A stretch of 64,000 bases of DNA from Streptomyces cacaoi (GTDB lineage Bacteria; Actinomycetota; Actinomycetes; Streptomycetales; Streptomycetaceae). The notes below the pieces were generated by a model. The model saw only the letters and a list, made by a program, of their open reading frames with translations, had not been told where the DNA came from and searched no databases. This document shows, piece by piece, positions 39,119 to 48,500 of this stretch. Where the stretch lies: positions 1-64,000 of the forward strand of contig NZ_BJMM01000003.1 of the NCBI RefSeq assembly GCF_006539165.1. The letters are read 5' to 3'. Position 1 is the stretch's first letter; each line of letters begins with the position of its first letter. The position numbers were made by a program, and so were the translations under genes.

Positions 39119-39979
39119 ATGAGCGACCTGGAGACCCGCGAGCTGGAGTACTTCGTCGTGCTGGCCGAGGAACTGCACTTCGGCCGCGCCGCCGCACGTC
39201 TGGCCCTCGCCCAGCCGGCGCTGTCGAAGACGGTCCGGCGCATGGAGTCCCGGCTGGGCGTCCGGCTGCTGGAGCGGTCGAGCCGCCGGGTCGCCCTGAC
39301 CCCGGCCGGTGAGGCGCTGCTGCACCACGGTCGGCACGCGCTCCAGGCGGTGGGCGCCGCCGTCGAGATGGCGCGCCGGGCCGGGAACACCGAGGCGCCG
39401 CTGCGGCTGGTCATCAAGCCCGGCGGCGACGCCGATCTGCTCTCCGGGATCCTCGCCGCCTACGCACGGCAGCCCGACGCACGCCAGGTCGACATCGTGT
39501 TCGGCGGCGCCACCGACCGCGCCGAACACGTCCGCGACGGGCGGGCCGATGTGGCGCTGCTGTACGCGCCGTTCGACGATCTGACCGGCCTCGACCACGA
39601 GACGCTGGCCGTCGAGGACCGGGTGGCGATCCTGCCGCGCGGCCACCGGCTCGCCGCACGCGCGGAGTTGACGCTGGCCGATCTGGCGGACGAGACCCTG
39701 CCGCGCTGGAAGGGCGTGCGGTGGACGGGCGGGCCCGATCCCGCCGACGGACCGGAGATCTCCGACGGGGCGCAGATGGCCCAGCTGATCCGGCTCGGCC
39801 GCATCGTCGCGGTGCTGCCGCGCTCGCTGGCCCGGCCGGAACAGCCGGACCTGGCCTACCGGACCGTGACGGACGCGCCGGAGAGCCGGCTCGTCCTCGC
39901 CTGGTCGCAGACCGACCGCCGGCCGCTCGTGGCCGCCTTCGTGGCGGCGGCGGTCGAGGCGAACGGCGCCCGGCCCTGA
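39119..39979 (+). CDS. LysR-family transcriptional regulator
   Basis: A 286-residue LTTR. The helix-turn-helix (about 4-65) has the classic ELEYFVVLAEELHFGRAAAR and LAQPALSKTVRRME; the C-terminal two-lobed substrate-binding domain spans about 92-280. ATG 39119 gives the usual N-terminus with GGGAG at 39112-39116; an in-frame start at 39053 would run through the operator. Divergent from the SDR/hypothetical operon, which it probably controls with itself. Confidence 0.9.
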   Translation: MSDLETRELEYFVVLAEELHFGRAAARLALAQPALSKTVRRMESRLGVRLLERSSRRVALTPAGEALLHHGRHALQAVGAAVEMARRAGNTEAPLRLVIKPGGDADLLSGILAAYARQPDARQVDIVFGGATDRAEHVRDGRADVALLYAPFDDLTGLDHETLAVEDRVAILPRGHRLAARAELTLADLADETLPRWKGVRWTGGPDPADGPEISDGAQMAQLIRLGRIVAVLPRSLARPEQPDLAYRTVTDAPESRLVLAWSQTDRRPLVAAFVAAAVEANGARP

Positions 39980-40009
39980 GCGGAGGGCCGTCCCCGTCGG
40001 CCGGGTCGC

Positions 40010-40043
40010 CCCCGCCGGCGGCCCGTGCGGACCGCCGGCGGGG
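40010..40043. terminator. 12-bp hairpin between convergent genes
   Basis: CCCCGCCGGCGG and CCGCCGGCGGGG pair perfectly over 12 bp with a 10-base loop, between the LysR stop (39979) and the nuclease stop (40099). Usable from both directions; no T-tract. Confidence 0.65.
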
Positions 40044-40098
40044 AAGCGGGCGTCACGACCGGCCGGGCGTGGGCGTCACGGCCGATCGGGCGGGGGCG

Positions 40099-40914
40099 TC
40101 AGGACCAGATCTCGCCCACCCATTCCGGGTGGTCGACGAACGGATTGCGGTTGTGCTGGAAGCGGTCGTATATGACGTCGTTGCGGCGCTTCTCGAAGTC
40201 GTCCGGCGGGTCCTGCTCGCTCCACTCCTTCAGTACCGACAGCCGCCCCAGCTCGGGGGCCGAGCCGTTGTCGACCTTGTCGTTCGGCTCCAGGTCGGGG
40301 AAGGAGTCGTCGCCCTCGTAGCGCACCGCCATGTACAGGACCATGCGCGCCACATCGCCCTTCACCTCGTCCCGGGGCTCGAAGGAGTCGTCGTCCGTGC
40401 GGTTGCCGGGCGCCTCCTGAAGCTCCTCGCCGCCGTTGTCGAAGTCCTTGTTGCCGCGTTGGCTGTTGACCGAGACATCGGTCGGGCGCAGATGGTGGAC
40501 GTCGGTGCCCGGGCCCGGTGACGTGCCGAAGTCTCCGTGGGACTTGGCCCACACGTGCTCCCGGTTCCACTGGTCGGCGTCGCCGCCGTGGTCGTCGGCG
40601 CTCTGGGAGCGGCCCGTGTAGAGCAGGACGACGTTCGAGGAGTTGTCCGGGTCCTGGTCGGTCTCCTTGAGCGCGTCCCACACCTCGTCGTAGGAGAGCG
40701 TCTCGGACTCCTTGATGATGCCGTGCAGCGCCGACTTCAGTTCCGGCCCGCTCTTGCCCTCGGCGTCGTCGTAGTAGCCCTCGGGTGCGGCGTAGGCGGA
40801 CGGCGGGCCGGCGGCGTGGTGGGGGACGGCCGCGGCGCCGGCCGGTGCCTGGGCCAGTGTCAGCAGGGCCGCGGTGGAGACCGCGGCCGTCAGGGGAGCG
40901 CGAAAGACACGCAT
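40099..40914 (-). CDS. secreted endonuclease I family DNase
   Basis: A 271-residue exported nuclease. A clear signal peptide (basic start MRVFRAPLTAAV, hydrophobic core, AxA near residues 25-30) precedes the EndA/NucM fold. The catalytic beta-beta-alpha-metal block NREHVWAKSHGDF carries the general-base His and metal Asn/Glu; DVHHLRPTDVSVNSQRGNKD follows. Probably degrades extracellular DNA during growth or development. ATG 40914 follows GGGAGGA; the longer in-frame start at 40971 lacks a ribosome site. Confidence 0.9.
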   Translation of the reverse strand: MRVFRAPLTAAVSTAALLTLAQAPAGAAAVPHHAAGPPSAYAAPEGYYDDAEGKSGPELKSALHGIIKESETLSYDEVWDALKETDQDPDNSSNVVLLYTGRSQSADDHGGDADQWNREHVWAKSHGDFGTSPGPGTDVHHLRPTDVSVNSQRGNKDFDNGGEELQEAPGNRTDDDSFEPRDEVKGDVARMVLYMAVRYEGDDSFPDLEPNDKVDNGSAPELGRLSVLKEWSEQDPPDDFEKRRNDVIYDRFQHNRNPFVDHPEWVGEIWS

Positions 40915-41062
40915 GGGGGGTCCTCCCGACGGACGGCGGCGCCCGCGGCCGGCCGACGGCCCCGCGCGCACGCCGTTATGGACATGTCACGGCAGCCTGC
41001 CATGCGCCGGAACACGAGCAACAGGGGAGTGTCCGGTTCCTCCGTGCTGTCGCGGGGTGGAA

Positions 41063-41107
41063 TGTTCGAGCTTTGACTGTTCGAGTTCTAACTGTTAAGG
41101 TTCCTGT
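41063..41107 (+). promoter_or_regulatory. MarR promoter with three tandem 15-bp repeats
   Basis: Three head-to-tail 15-base units: TGTTCGAGCTTTGAC, TGTTCGAGTTCTAAC and TGTTAAGGTTCCTGT. Embedded in them is TTGACT (41073-41078), a 17-bp spacer and TAAGGT (41096-41101), placing the transcription start at or next to the ATG at 41109, so the mRNA is probably leaderless. Repressor bound to the repeats would cover the whole promoter. Confidence 0.7.
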
Positions 41108-41108
41108 C

Positions 41109-41555
41109 ATGGGCGCAGAGGAAGTCACATCAGCCGGCAGCCTCGACCTCATGCGCTGGATCGTGTGGGCCCAGCGCAAGGTCGGCGAGGACGGGATGCG
41201 GAAGCGCGAACTCAGCCATGAGCAGGGCTTCGTGCTGGGCTATCTGGTGCGCAACCCCGGGGCGATCCAGCGCGACATCGCGGAGGTGACGCGCACGAGC
41301 CCGGCGAGCGTCTCCAGCCTGCTGCGGGGGCTCGAACGCCGCGGTCTCGTCGAGCGCCGCACGGAGCCCGGGAACGAGCGCAGCAAACGCGTCCACGCGA
41401 CGCCGGCCGCCCGGCAGCTCATCGCCGGCCTGGAGTCGGAGGTGAAGGCCGTGGAGGAGACGATCCTGGCCCCGCTGGACGAGTCCGAGCGCAAGGCGCT
41501 GCACACCCTGCTCACGAAGATCACCGCGGAGCTGCCCCGGCCGAGCCGGTCGTAG
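41109..41555 (+). CDS. MarR-family transcriptional regulator
   Basis: A 148-residue winged-helix repressor: LSHEQGFVLGYLVRNPGAIQ, TRTSPASVSSLLRGLERRGL (recognition helix) and the wing VERRTEPGNERSKRVH. It precedes the flavin monooxygenase gene by 112 bases in the same orientation, the arrangement seen for drug-inducible oxygenases and exporters. It lacks a ribosome site, consistent with a leaderless start at ATG 41109. Confidence 0.9.
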   Translation: MGAEEVTSAGSLDLMRWIVWAQRKVGEDGMRKRELSHEQGFVLGYLVRNPGAIQRDIAEVTRTSPASVSSLLRGLERRGLVERRTEPGNERSKRVHATPAARQLIAGLESEVKAVEETILAPLDESERKALHTLLTKITAELPRPSRS

Positions 41556-41667
41556 CCGCACCCCCGCGGCCCGGCCGCGCCCGACGTACCCGCACACACC
41601 CCAACACCCCTTCGCCGCACCGGTGTCCGCCGGGGCGCGCGCCGACCTGCCCGGAGACGGAGTCACC

Positions 41668-42801
41668 ATGCACACCCCTGTCACGATCATCGGAGCCGGA
41701 CTCGGCGGCCTCGTGCTCGCCCGCGTCCTGCACGTCCACGGCATCCCGGCGACCGTCCACGAGGCCGAGCCCTCGCCGACGGCGCGCTCCCAGGGCGGGA
41801 TGCTCGACATCCACGAGGAGAACGGCCAACTCGCGCTGGAGGAGGCCGGCTTGACGGACGCGTTCCGGGAGCTCGTCCTGGAGGGCCGCGAGGCGATACG
41901 GATCCTCGACCGGGACGCGAACGTCCTGCTGGAGCGGCCCGACGACGGCTCGGGAGGCCGCCCCGAGGTCCAGCGCGGCGAACTGCGGCAGCTGCTGCTC
42001 GACTCGCTGCCCGCCGGCACCGTGCGGTGGGGGCACAAGGCGACCGGCGTGCGCGCACTGGGCGGGGGCCGCCACGAGGTTTCCTTCGCCGACGGCGGCA
42101 CCGTCGTGACGGAGCTGCTGGTCGGCGCGGACGGCGCCTGGTCCCGCGTCCGGCCGCTGCTCTCCGACGCCGTACCCGCCTACATCGGCCGGTCGTTCGT
42201 CGAGACCTGGCTGTACGACGCCGACGTCCGGCACCCGGCCGCCGCGAAGACCGTCGGCGGCGGCTCGCTCCTGGCGCTCGCCCCGGGCCGGGGGATCCAG
42301 GCCCACCGGGAGAAGGGCGGCACGCTGCACACCTATCTGGCGCTGTCCGAACCGCAGGAGTGGTTCGCGGCCGTCGACTTCACCGACGGCGCGGCGGCTC
42401 TCGCAAGGATCGCGCGGGAATTCGACGGCTGGGCCCCGGAGCTGACCGCGCTGATCACCGAAAGCGACACCGCTCCGGTCCTGCGGCCCCTCAGCGGACT
42501 GCCGGCCGGCCACCGCTGGGACCGGGTGCCCGGTGTGACGCTGCTCGGCGACGCCGCGCACCTGTCCGGGCCGAACGGTGAAGGCGCCAACCTGGCCATG
42601 CTGGACGGGGCCGAACTCGGCAAGGCGCTCGCCGCGCACCCGGGCCGCACCGAGGCGGCCCTCGCCGAGTACGAGCGGGCCATGTTCCCGCGCGGCACCG
42701 AGGCCGCCCTCGACGGCGACCGGCTCCACGAGTGGATGTTCGGCGCCGACGCGCCCCACGCCCTGGTCGCCGCGTTCCGCCAGGAGGACGAGCGGGCCTG
42801 A
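41668..42801 (+). CDS. TetX-like FAD-dependent monooxygenase
   Basis: A 377-residue class A flavin monooxygenase. FAD motifs: GAGLGG near residue 9, the GADGAWSRVR DG motif and the GDAAHLSGPNGEGAN GD motif. The segment GGMLDIHEENGQLALEEAGL closely resembles TetX (GGTLDLHxxxGQxA), placing it nearer to tetracycline destructases and related aromatic-polyketide hydroxylases than to phenol hydroxylases. Length matches TetX (about 388). GGAGACGGAG precedes ATG 41668. Probably inactivates or tailors an aromatic compound sensed by the adjacent MarR protein; the substrate is not known. Confidence 0.85.
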   Translation: MHTPVTIIGAGLGGLVLARVLHVHGIPATVHEAEPSPTARSQGGMLDIHEENGQLALEEAGLTDAFRELVLEGREAIRILDRDANVLLERPDDGSGGRPEVQRGELRQLLLDSLPAGTVRWGHKATGVRALGGGRHEVSFADGGTVVTELLVGADGAWSRVRPLLSDAVPAYIGRSFVETWLYDADVRHPAAAKTVGGGSLLALAPGRGIQAHREKGGTLHTYLALSEPQEWFAAVDFTDGAAALARIAREFDGWAPELTALITESDTAPVLRPLSGLPAGHRWDRVPGVTLLGDAAHLSGPNGEGANLAMLDGAELGKALAAHPGRTEAALAEYERAMFPRGTEAALDGDRLHEWMFGADAPHALVAAFRQEDERA

Positions 42802-42808
42802 ACGCCTC

Positions 42809-42831
42809 CCGGGGCCCGGCGGCGGCCCCGG
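42809..42831 (+). terminator. hairpin after the monooxygenase gene
   Basis: CCGGGGCC, 7-base loop, GGCCCCGG: perfect 8-bp stem starting 8 bases after the stop codon at 42801. No T-tract. Confidence 0.45.
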
Positions 42832-43100
42832 TGTGTGCGGGAACCGCTCCGAACGCCCCTGCATACACGGGCAGTTGGTGCGCGTCGAGGGCCGTGCGGG
42901 CACATTCGAGGGGCCGGTGGGGCACCTGGGGATGCCCGTGCGGCCCTGCCCGACGGGGCCGTGCACGCAGGTGTATCGAATGCGTCAAGTTGCGCACGGG
43001 ATTGGCTGGGAACGTCCGTTTCCTGTGGGCACACCTGGACGAGAAACGTTCCGGTGTCTTCTTCTTGCACAGCAGGCAGTGAACGCCTCGGAGCCTCTCT

Positions 43101-44438
43101 TCACCGTTTCAGATCGCTCAGCGTGCCGCTCACGTTCAGTACCTCGTGACAGCCGGATGCCCGCTTGCCGGTGGCCGGTGTGCCGGGCTTTGTGCAGGTC
43201 ACGTCGGCGGTGACGGTGGCGCCCTCGGAGATCCGGATGGGGGTGACCCAGTGATAGTCCTGATTGCGGAACGTCTCCAGCGCGATCGTCGTGATCTTCC
43301 GCTTGCCGAACTTGATCGTCACCAGGCCCTCGTCGCCCTGGAAATTCGCCACCACGATGTCGGTGATCCCCAGCACCTTTCCCTCGGGCACCTCGTACGT
43401 TCCCGCCTTCCGGTCGCCGCCGCCGGACTGGACGTCGATCGTCGCCGAACTCTGCCGCCCGCTGCCCGGCACGACGTCCGGACCGGTGACCGTGCCGCCG
43501 TTGCCGCCCCCGCCGCCGCCCGGGCCGGAGCCCTGGCCGTCCGCCTTCCCGCCCGCCCCGTCCTTCTTGCCTCCCGGGGCGGTGCCGCTGCCGGCGCCGC
43601 CGTCGCCGTCCTGCTCGGCGCCGCCCTTCGCGGCGCGCTCCTCGGCGGCGTCGTGCGCGGCCTGCTTGGCGGTGCTGCGGACCGCCGGGCGGACCAGCGC
43701 GAACCAGGCGAGCAGCAGGGCCAGCAGCGCGGCGAGCAGCGCCAGCAGCCACTTCGGGAACACCGACAGCTGGACGAACTCGCCCTCCAGCGGCGGCTGC
43801 CGGACCTCCGCCGCCGCTGTCTGCTCCTTCTCGTCCAGCGCCCCGGCCGTGTCCACGCCGAAGGTCCAGGTGACCGGGGCGCCGAACCAGATCGGCTTGA
43901 CGGCCCGCACCCGCAGCCCCGCCTCGGCCGACTCGCCCGGCTCCAGGCGCGGTTGCCCCTGCTGGAGGGCGAATCGCAGCTCCTCGCCGTCCTGGGTGCC
44001 GGCCAGCGGGACCGTCACCGGCGCGTTGCCCTGGTTGCGCACCCGGACCCGGTAGCGCGCGCCGAGCCAGCCGCGCCGGCGCCGGGGCTCCAGCTCCCGC
44101 CGCAGCTCGTGGAAGGGGGTGACGGTGACGGTCGTCTCCGGAACGGTGACCAGGTCCGGCTGTTCCCCGGGGAGCACGCGCACGCCGAGCGGTACGTCGC
44201 CGGCCCGCACCTCGGGCGAGCGCGGGGGAGTCAGCCGCACCGTCACGGTCTCGGAAGTGCCCGGGTACAGCGACACCCGTGCCGGCTCGACGGTGCTCCA
44301 TTCCGCACAGTCCCCGACGACCTGGAGTGCGTACGCCTCGACGATGTCGGTGTCGTTGCGGATGGTCAGGCTGGTCGTCGCCGTCTCCCCGGGCGACACC
44401 GTCACAGCCGGCATCTCGCGTTCGGCAGATGTGGTCAC
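43101..44438 (-). CDS. membrane-anchored accessory protein of the CIS locus
   Basis: A 445-residue protein. Two Ig-like beta-sandwich domains occupy about 1-215 (repeating TVSPGETATTSLTIRNDTD, LYPGTSETVTVRL and RVRNQGNAPVTVPL), then one transmembrane helix (229-249), a Gly/Lys-rich linker (about 270-335) and a C-terminal beta domain (about 345-445). There is no signal peptide, so the N-terminal domains are probably cytoplasmic. Proteins of this type are often annotated hydrolytic protein in Streptomyces, with no catalytic residues to justify it. The gene is divergent from the LuxR regulator and may anchor the injection particle to the membrane (inference). GTG 44438 has TACGTT six bases before it, suggesting a leaderless mRNA. 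Confidence 0.7.
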   Translation of the reverse strand: MTTSAEREMPAVTVSPGETATTSLTIRNDTDIVEAYALQVVGDCAEWSTVEPARVSLYPGTSETVTVRLTPPRSPEVRAGDVPLGVRVLPGEQPDLVTVPETTVTVTPFHELRRELEPRRRRGWLGARYRVRVRNQGNAPVTVPLAGTQDGEELRFALQQGQPRLEPGESAEAGLRVRAVKPIWFGAPVTWTFGVDTAGALDEKEQTAAAEVRQPPLEGEFVQLSVFPKWLLALLAALLALLLAWFALVRPAVRSTAKQAAHDAAEERAAKGGAEQDGDGGAGSGTAPGGKKDGAGGKADGQGSGPGGGGGGNGGTVTGPDVVPGSGRQSSATIDVQSGGGDRKAGTYEVPEGKVLGITDIVVANFQGDEGLVTIKFGKRKITTIALETFRNQDYHWVTPIRISEGATVTADVTCTKPGTPATGKRASGCHEVLNVSGTLSDLKR

Positions 44439-44655
44439 GCCGCCAACGTAGAGCGCCGCACGCCGCGCGGAAGGGGCGTCCGGGGCAAAGAACGGGCACG
44501 TCCGGTGCCTTCGCGGAACACCCGCGCGTTGCCCTTCCCCCGCCGCCGTACCACCGCACCGGGCCGGAGCACCGGAGCGCCCCGCCGGGCGGCCGGGGCC
44601 GGACCCGCCAGCAGACCGCACACAGGGAACCTCCGGAAGAGACAGGTACCGAGCG

Positions 44656-45408
44656 ATGACTTGCGCCGAAGAACAGCACACCAGTGACGAGCAGTTGACC
44701 ACCACCGAGTACCGGGCCGCCGCGGCAGGACAGTACCGCGGCTCCGCCGCCTGGCCGACGGCCACACCCCGCACCCCCGTGCGGCAGGGCCGGATCTCCG
44801 TCGCCCTGTACGCCGAGGACGCCATCCTGTACGCGGGCGCCGTCCAACAGCTGCGCCAGCAGCCGGAGTTGGAACTGGTCGACGACGAGGACGCCGACGA
44901 GGCCCAGGTGTCGCTCGTGGTGGTGGACTGCGTCAACGAGCCCACCGTGCGCCTGCTGCGCCGGCTGCAACGGAACACGGCCACCCGGACCGGCCTGGTC
45001 GTCGGCTCCTTCGAGGCGGACACCTTACAGACGATGATCGAGTGCGGGGTGGCCGCCGTGCTGCGCCGGGCCGAGGTCGACCGGGGGCGGCTGCTGCACC
45101 TGGTCACCGCGATGGCCAACGGCGAGGGCGTCCTCCCCGGGGACCTGCTGGGCAAGCTCCTCGACCACGTCAGCAGCCTCCAGCGCACCGTCCTCGATCC
45201 GCGCGGGCTGACGCTCTCCACCCTGACGACCCGCGAGGCCGACATGCTCCGGCTGGTCTCGGAGGGCTTCGACACCACGGAGATCGCCCAGAAGACCTCC
45301 TACTCCGAGCGCACGGTCAAGAACGTGCTGCACGAGGTCGCCACCCGGCTGCATCTGCGCAACCGCGCACACGCGGTCGGCTACGCGATGCGCCACGGGC
45401 TCATCTGA
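44656..45408 (+). CDS. LuxR-type response-regulator-like protein of the CIS locus
   Basis: A 250-residue regulator. A 45-residue disordered start precedes a receiver-like domain (about 46-165) with a candidate phospho-acceptor D91 (SLVVVDC) and acidic E54-D55, but the conserved Lys after strand 5 reads VLRRAE, so the receiver looks atypical. The LuxR helix-turn-helix is canonical (about 188-245: LTTREADMLRLVSEGFDTTE, then SERTVKNVLHEVATRL). No sensor kinase is adjacent. Its place at the head of the injection-system locus makes it the likely local regulator. Confidence 0.85.
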   Translation: MTCAEEQHTSDEQLTTTEYRAAAAGQYRGSAAWPTATPRTPVRQGRISVALYAEDAILYAGAVQQLRQQPELELVDDEDADEAQVSLVVVDCVNEPTVRLLRRLQRNTATRTGLVVGSFEADTLQTMIECGVAAVLRRAEVDRGRLLHLVTAMANGEGVLPGDLLGKLLDHVSSLQRTVLDPRGLTLSTLTTREADMLRLVSEGFDTTEIAQKTSYSERTVKNVLHEVATRLHLRNRAHAVGYAMRHGLI

Positions 45409-45563
45409 CCCACCGCGCCGCCGGACCGGGTACCGGGCACCCGCGCGGTTGCCCGAAAGCACAGCGGCGTCTTCCCCCGGCACGGGTACTCGGGGCCTGG
45501 CGCCGCCCGCCGGGCACGGCAAGGCTCGTCCGGAACACACTTCCGGCGACTGCGAGGTGGGCC

Positions 45564-48500
45564 GTGACCGGCACTGTGGGCCCGGCGGGACGTTCCCGGT
45601 GGGGCGGACCTGCGGCCGTCCTGGTGCTGCTGGCCTCGCTGCTCACCGCCGTCACCGGCCCGGGGGCCGGCTCCGCCGCCGCCGCGCCCGGGCCGGACGC
45701 ACCGGAGGCGGCCCCGGGCCGGATCGTCTTCGCGGGGACGGAACACCGCAGCATGGGCCGGGTCGACGGCGCCCCGGGGTCGGAGGCGAAGAGCGTGGCA
45801 CTCTTCGGCTCCGGCCCCGCCCACTTCGACCAGCAGTCCTCGGCACGCGGCGGCCTGCTGGTGTTCACCAGCCTGCGCGACAGCCCGAAACCGCAGGTCT
45901 ATCTGCGCGGAACCGACGGCTCCGTACGGAAGTTGACCACCGGCAGGGACGCGGGGCATCCCGCGCTCGCCCCCGACGGCAGATCCGTGGTGTTCGACTC
46001 GGCCGAGCCCGGCCCCGGCGGAACCCAGCGCGATCTGTGGCAGGTCGGCACCGACGGTTCGGGCGCGCGCCGGCTGACCGACACCCCCGCCGACGAGACC
46101 TCGCCGACGTTCTCCCCGGACGGCACCCGGATCGCCTACTCCAGCGACGCCGACCCCCTCCGCGGCAAACAGATCTACACCCGGGCCCTGTCCGGCGGGC
46201 CGGCGCAGCGCATCAGCGACGGGCCCGCCGGCGACGCCACCGAACCGGAGTGGAACCCCGTGGACGACCCCGCGCACCGGTCGCTGGTGGCCTACACCCT
46301 CGACGAGGGCGACGGGAACGGCCCCCGGCTGCGGGTGACCGACGGCGACGGCACCGACGAGCCCCTCCTGGACGGGGAACAGGCCGGCTGGCGGACCCGC
46401 TCGGCCGCCTGGCTCCCGGACGGCGAGCAACTGCTCTTCCTCAGCCCCAACGAGGCGTGCGGCTGCGTCACGGGCTTCGACAACGTCTACCGGACCCGGG
46501 CGCACGAAACCGGCTACCCCGAGCTGGTGCTGAGCGAGGACCGCAACGTCGACTCACCGACCTGGCTGGGCTCCACACCGGACGGCACGGCCGTCGTCAC
46601 CCGCACCAGCGCCGAGACCCGGTACCACGCCACGCTCCAGGACATGCGGCAGGACGGGGCCGACCCGCGCGACCTCGGCCTCTCCGTCCTCAAGGAGGAC
46701 CCCGCCGCCTCCACCGGCACCGAGGACGGAACCGACCCGCTCTTCCAGCCCGCCGAGGGGTACGACCCGTGGACGGAGCGGCAGAGCTACACCCCGGACG
46801 GCCGGCAGATCGTCGTCACCCGCTTCCTCGACTCCGAGGCCGGGCGGACCGAACGCATCTGGCTGACCGAAGCCGACGGCTCCCGCCCCCGTGAACTGCC
46901 GCTCGACGGCCGCGGACCCGACGTCTGGGACACCGACCCGGCCTTCTCACCCGACGGCAAGCTCCTCGCCTTCACCAGGAGTTCGCCCGGCGGCACCGGG
47001 CCGGACGCGGGGAAGGGACGCATCCTGATCGCCGACGTCGCCACCGGCCGGATCGTCGACCGGATCGTCCCGCCCCCGGGACGGACCGACAGCGCCGACG
47101 CCCAGCCCGCGTGGTCATCGGACGGCTCCACGCTGGCGTTCACCCGCACCCAGGTGATCGACGGCCACGGCGGCAACAAACATGTGTGGACGGCGCCCGC
47201 CGACGCGCTCGACCGACAGCGGGACCTGAGCGCGCGGATGTGCCCCGGCCGCTGCGAAGTGATCGACGACAGCCCGGCGTTCTCCCCGGACGGCGGGAAC
47301 GTGGCGTTCAACCGCAAGGACGGCGGCGGCCGCGTCAACGAACGCAACGGCATCCTGCTCGCCCCGGTGGACGGCGACGGCTGCCGGGTCCTGCTGCCCG
47401 CCGCCGCGGGCGACGACGCGGACGCCTGCCGCCGCGCTCTGCCGGACACCTCGCAGACCGGCCCGTTCCAGCCGCGCGACGTGGCGTGGTCACCGGACGG
47501 CAGCCGGCTGGTCTTCACCGCACGCCGCACGGTGGACGGGCACTCGCCCGAGGCGCTGTCCGTCCTGGAACCCGGCACCGGGCGCGTGACCCCGCTCGAC
47601 CACCGGCTCCCCGGACGGCAGAAGGAGCCCGCCTACCAGCAGTCCGTCGATCTGGCGGTGGACGCCCCGGCCACCGCGCCCCCGATCGAGGTGGACAGCT
47701 CCGGCTCCGTCACGGCGACCGTGACCAACAACGGGCCCGCGCACGCGCCGGGCACCCGGCTCACCGTCGCCGTGCCCGCCGGTGTGCGCCTGGACCGGCT
47801 CAGCACGGACGAGGGCCGGTGCTCGCTGTCGGCCCTGCGGTGCGATCTCGGGGTGCTCGCGCCCGGCGCCGAGGTACGGATCACCGCGCGGCTGACCGGT
47901 GTGACGCCCGGCGACCAGCCCGTCGGCTGGTCCGTCGGCGGAGCGGTCGTCGATCCCCGGCCGGACGACAACGCGGCACGCACCGTGGTGCCCGTCGAGC
48001 CGGCGACCCCGCCGCCGTCCCCGGGCCCCACCCCGTCGCCTCCGCAGACCTCGCCACCGCCCTCCGCACCGCCGCCGTCGCCACCGCCGGCGCCGCCCGC
48101 GCCGTCGGCCGGGCCCGGTGTGACGGTCGACGCCCAGCCCGACCCGGGCTACGTGGGCGGCCGCGTCGTGGTGACGTACACGGTGCGCAACGGGCGCAAC
48201 GCGCTGGCGACCGGGCTGCGGCTGCGCCTGGGACTGCCCGCCACCGTCCCGGCCGGGCCGCTGCCCGCCGGCTGCTCGGCGGGGGAGTGCGCGCTCGGTG
48301 ACCTGGCGCCGGGCGCCTCCACCGTCGTCCGCGTGGTGCTCTCCCCGGACAAGGCGCTCCGGGCCACGATCACCGCGAAGCTCACCACCAGCGGCACCGA
48401 CGCCGACCCGGGCGACAACGTGGCCAGGGAACGGCTGCGGATACTCCAGCCCCGGATCGTCGCCGTGCCGAAGGTCGGCAAACCCGGGTTCGTCACCTCC

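Noticed and set aside
43009..43052. GGAACGT...ACGTTCC inverted repeat in the space between the monooxygenase and the CIS accessory gene
   Set aside because: Only 7-bp arms separated by 30 bases, placed downstream of both convergent genes; likely chance.
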